Both the position numbers and the translations under genes were made by a program. From positions 62,001-126,000 of the forward strand of contig NZ_AUFJ01000010.1 in the NCBI RefSeq assembly GCF_000426445.1: DNA of 64,000 nucleotides. Direction: 5' to 3'. A model generated the notes under the pieces. The model was not told where the DNA came from. It searched no databases and saw only the letters and a list, made by a program, of their open reading frames with translations. The stretch comes from Brevibacterium album DSM 18261. GTDB taxonomy: Bacteria; Actinomycetota; Actinomycetes; Actinomycetales; Brevibacteriaceae. The first letter of the stretch is position 1. Each line of letters opens with the position of its first letter. Positions 61,660-64,000 of the stretch are shown here, piece by piece.

Positions 61660-62919
61660 ATGACTTCCACTGTCGTCGTCACAGGCCTCGGCGCCGTGAC
61701 GCCCATCGGCGCTACCGCCCCGGACACCTGGCAGGCCGCACTCGCCGGCACGCCGGGCGCACACACCCTCGACAACGACTGGTCCGAGAAGTACGAGATC
61801 CCGGTCGACTTCGCCGCGACGGTGCCGGCCGAGCTCACTGCGGACAAGCTGAAGAAGGTCGAGGCCAAGCGCCTCGATCCCTCCAGCCGGTTCGCGCTCA
61901 TCAGCGCCCGTGAGGCGCTCACCGATGCGGGTCTGCGGGGTGAGGACGGGGCCGCCGAGATCGATCCGGAGCGCACCGCGGTCTCCTGGGCCACAGGCAT
62001 CGGCGGCGTCTGGACCCTGCTCGACGCCTGGGACACCCTTCGCGAGGAGGGCGCCCGGCGCGTCATGCCTCTCACGGTCCCCATGCTCATGCCCAACGGC
62101 CCCGCGGCCGCGATCGGCATGGACGTCTCCGCGCGGGCGGGCGTGCAGACCGTCGTCTCCGCCTGCGCCTCCTCGACCGAGAGCCTCGGACAGGCCTACG
62201 AGATGATCGCCTCGGGCCGTGCGGACGTCGTGATCGCCGGCGGCTCCGAGTCCGCCGTGCACCCCATCACGCTGGCCGCCTTCTCCTCGATGCGCGCGCT
62301 CTCGCGCCGCAACGACTCCCCCGAGACCGCCTCCCGGCCCTATGACGTGGACCGCGACGGCTTCGTCATGGGCGAGGGCTCCGGCGCGATCATCCTCGAG
62401 TCGGAGGAGCACGCCCGCGCCCGCGGCGCCCGCGTCTACGCCCGGCTGGCGGGCTGGGGGCTGTCGAACGACTCGCACCACATCACGGCGAACGAGCCGG
62501 AGGGCGCGCACGCCCTGCGCGCCATGCGCTTCGCACTCGAGCAGGGCGGTCTCACGCCGGGCGATCTGGCCCATGTGAATGCGCACGCCACCTCGACCCC
62601 CGTGGGCGACATCCCCGAGTCGATCGCGATCAACGAGCTGCTCGGCGCCCACGTGGACTCCGCGCTGGTCTCGGGCACCAAGTCGATGACGGGTCACCTG
62701 CTCGGAGGCGCGGGCGCGGTCGAGGCGATCTTCACGATCCTCGCCCTCCACCACCGCACCGCTCCCCCGACGATCAACATCAGCGAGGTCGACCCCAAGG
62801 TCAACCTCAACATCGTGCGGGACACCCCGGTCGAGCTGCCCGCGGGCGACCTGGCCGCGATCTCGAACTCCTTCGGCTTCGGCGGGCACAACGCGGTCGT
62901 CGCGTTCACCACGGCCTGA
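61660..62919 (+). CDS. fabF: Beta-ketoacyl-ACP synthase II
   Basis: 419 residues with Cys169 in VSACASSTESLG and the two histidines in NAHATSTPVGD and MTGHLLGGAGAVEAI. Elongates acyl-ACP. The stop codon region is part of an 18-bp tandem repeat that repeats TGA three times in frame. Terminator downstream. In Mycobacterium the comparable place is held by kasA/kasB. Confidence 0.96.
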   Translation: MTSTVVVTGLGAVTPIGATAPDTWQAALAGTPGAHTLDNDWSEKYEIPVDFAATVPAELTADKLKKVEAKRLDPSSRFALISAREALTDAGLRGEDGAAEIDPERTAVSWATGIGGVWTLLDAWDTLREEGARRVMPLTVPMLMPNGPAAAIGMDVSARAGVQTVVSACASSTESLGQAYEMIASGRADVVIAGGSESAVHPITLAAFSSMRALSRRNDSPETASRPYDVDRDGFVMGEGSGAIILESEEHARARGARVYARLAGWGLSNDSHHITANEPEGAHALRAMRFALEQGGLTPGDLAHVNAHATSTPVGDIPESIAINELLGAHVDSALVSGTKSMTGHLLGGAGAVEAIFTILALHHRTAPPTINISEVDPKVNLNIVRDTPVELPAGDLAAISNSFGFGGHNAVVAFTTA

Positions 62920-62957
62920 GCTCCAACCACGGCCTGAGCTCCAACCACGGCCTGAGC
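62908..62957. repeat. 18-bp tandem repeat across the fabF stop codon
   Basis: ACCACGGCCTGAGCTCCA, two full copies and a third of 14 bp. The unit contains the last two codons and TGA, so the stop is followed by two further in-frame copies. Repeat length is a multiple of three. Slipped-strand duplication is the probable origin. Confidence 0.85.
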
Positions 62958-62966
62958 ATCTGCGAA

Positions 62967-63011
62967 AGGGGCCGGTCCGCACTGCTGACAGCAGGCTGCG
63001 GACCGGCCCCT
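62967..63011. terminator. Bidirectional terminator fabF/ChaB gene
   Basis: AGGGGCCGGTCCGC...GCGGACCGGCCCCT, perfect 14-bp stem with an inner CTGCTG/CAGCAG mini-stem. It separates fabF from the convergent ChaB gene. Confidence 0.85.
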
Positions 63012-63026
63012 CCTCGGCTTCCCCCC

Positions 63027-63449
63027 TCAGTCGCCGGCGCTCTCCTTCGTCCTGCGCTCGCTCTCACGTCTCAGGGCCTCGACGAGTTCGTCCTTCCGCA
63101 TGGTCGAGCGCCCGCGGATGTCCAGCTCCCGCGCGAGATCGAGCAGGTGCTCCTTGCTCGCATTCGCGTCCACCCCGCCGGCCGTGGAGCCGCCCTCCCC
63201 CCGGCCGCCGGCCGCGCGCTCGTCCGAGGGCCCGCTCTCGGCCTTGGGCCGCCAGCGGTCGCCCACCTTCTCGTGCGTGTGCTTGAGCGCGGCCCACGCC
63301 GTCCGGTGCGCCCGCTCCTCGTCGCGATACTGGTCCATCGCGGAGTCATAAGCCTCCGCGAACGTGCGCTGCGCCAGCGCATCGGACCGCTGGAGCGTCT
63401 GCGGCAGCTCGCCCTTCCGGGGGTCTCCGCTCTTCGTCGTCTTCGGCAT
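63027..63449 (-). CDS. ChaB/Rho N-terminal domain protein
   Basis: 140 residues. ChaB-like part (about 10-65): ELPQTLQRSDALAQRTFAEA, YRDEERAHRTAWAALKHTHE and VGDRWRP. After a Gly-rich linker the Rho_N/SAP-like helix pair reads SKEHLLDLARELDIRGRSTM, RKDELVEALRRES. These proteins bind nucleic acid; function is unproven. Strong site GAGGAGG before the ATG at 63449. Confidence 0.88.
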   Translation of the reverse strand: MPKTTKSGDPRKGELPQTLQRSDALAQRTFAEAYDSAMDQYRDEERAHRTAWAALKHTHEKVGDRWRPKAESGPSDERAAGGRGEGGSTAGGVDANASKEHLLDLARELDIRGRSTMRKDELVEALRRESERRTKESAGD

Positions 63450-63647
63450 CGTGACCTGTCCTCCTCGTGGCAGCGTCCTCGGGAGCGATGCGTCCGTGCG
63501 GACGCGGCGATGTGTGCGCCACACTACACCTCCGCCCCGGCCCGGCGACCGCCCCCGGGTGGGGTCCCTCACATTCCCGGAGGCTGCTTTGCGAGCTCCG
63601 CAGGGCACTGCTAGAGTGATCTCTCGTGTTCGGATGACGAGCACTCT

Positions 63648-63720
63648 TCCTCCGTAGCTCAGTTGGCAGAGCATTCGACTGTTAATCGAAGGGTCGCTGG
63701 TTCGAGCCCAGCCGGGGGAG
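63648..63720 (+). tRNA. tRNA-Asn (GTT), copy 1
   Basis: 73 nt: acceptor TCCTCCG/CGGGGGA (one T-G pair), D-loop AGTTGGCA, anticodon loop CTGTTAA (anticodon GTT), T-loop TTCGAGC, discriminator G. CCA not encoded. Confidence 0.97.
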
Positions 63721-63806
63721 CCGACGGGAATGCGCAGACCACGCGCTTCGCCCGTCAGGCGCACACGGTGCGCCATAACCGCATAGCCGTCCGCTCGCGG
63801 ACGCAT

Positions 63807-63879
63807 TCCTCCGTAGCTCAGTTGGCAGAGCATTCGACTGTTAATCGAAGGGTCGCTGGTTCGAGCCCAGCCGGGGGAG
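63807..63879 (+). tRNA. tRNA-Asn (GTT), copy 2
   Basis: Identical in all 73 positions to copy 1, separated by 86 bp that do not match the first flank. Followed by a strong terminator. Confidence 0.97.
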
Positions 63880-63884
63880 CCGAT

Positions 63885-63923
63885 CAGCAGGGCCTCTTGC
63901 CTCTCAGGCAAGGGGCCCTGCTG
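63885..63923 (+). terminator. Terminator after the tRNA-Asn genes
   Basis: CAGCAGGGCC...TTGCCT, loop, AGGCAA...GGCCCTGCTG: a long stem starting six bases after the second tRNA-Asn. Confidence 0.8.
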
Positions 63924-64000
63924 CTGCTCCCGAGGCCTCCTCGGACATGGCCTGGCTCACTTCCCGCCTCCCTGTGCGCGCCCTGTCAGGATGCGCACGG

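Overview
The window is GC-rich, densely coded DNA from an actinobacterium. GTG starts are common, purine-rich ribosome-binding sites are strong, and lipobox and LPXTG proteins are present. The right end carries the actinobacterial block AhpE-like peroxiredoxin, DUF3052, homodimeric aceE, PucR-type regulator, fabD-fabH-acpP-fabF. A Micrococcales lineage (for example Brevibacterium or Microbacteriaceae) fits best, but the genus cannot be settled from the sequence alone.

Layout. 1-5.8 kb: a DNA glycosylase (cut by the window edge), a MocR regulator divergent from a YczE-like membrane protein, a broken XRE regulator, a DnaE-family protein without a polymerase core, and an Sfp-type phosphopantetheinyl transferase. 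5.9-11.3 kb: a Pls-like NRPS (adenylation, carrier, membrane and left-handed beta-helix-like segments) translationally coupled to an M1 aminopeptidase. 11.35-18.5 kb: tRNA-Gly, hydrolase, RibD-like reductases (one frameshifted), a Tat-type exported protein, LuxR and HxlR regulators and a DUF4349 lipoprotein. 18.6-38.2 kb looks accessory: a decayed ISL3 transposase, a complete dnaE beside a LysR regulator, a tandem P-loop kinase/RibD-like operon under a TetR, a damaged MacAB-like ABC operon with lipoprotein and SdpI-like protein, and several regulator/enzyme pairs with clear palindromic operators. It ends near a tRNA-Val. 38.6-42.1 kb: an LPXTG wall protein, DUF779 and a PrpF-family isomerase.

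42.2-51.6 kb is a catabolic/uptake locus on the minus strand: amidohydrolase, spermidine/putrescine-type ABC transporter (binding protein, two permeases, ATPase) and GntR/FCD regulator in one operon. A paralogous amidohydrolase and an aminotransferase follow. A perfect GntR-like operator lies just upstream of the first gene, so substrate-induced uptake and hydrolysis of an unknown amide or cyclic compound is the likely logic.

52.4-64 kb: tRNA-Pro, TetR, HIT protein, the peroxiredoxin/DUF3052 pair, then pyruvate dehydrogenase E1 and the type II fatty-acid synthesis genes (acetyl-CoA supply next to chain initiation and elongation), a ChaB/Rho-N protein and two identical tRNA-Asn genes.

The most interesting points are the Pls-like synthetase with a lysine-like specificity code, the double-amidohydrolase transport locus with unknown substrate, the catalytic-core-less DnaE relative, the dnaE in an accessory setting, and the two-headed P-loop kinase. 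All functional statements are read from motifs and family knowledge; no database search was run.
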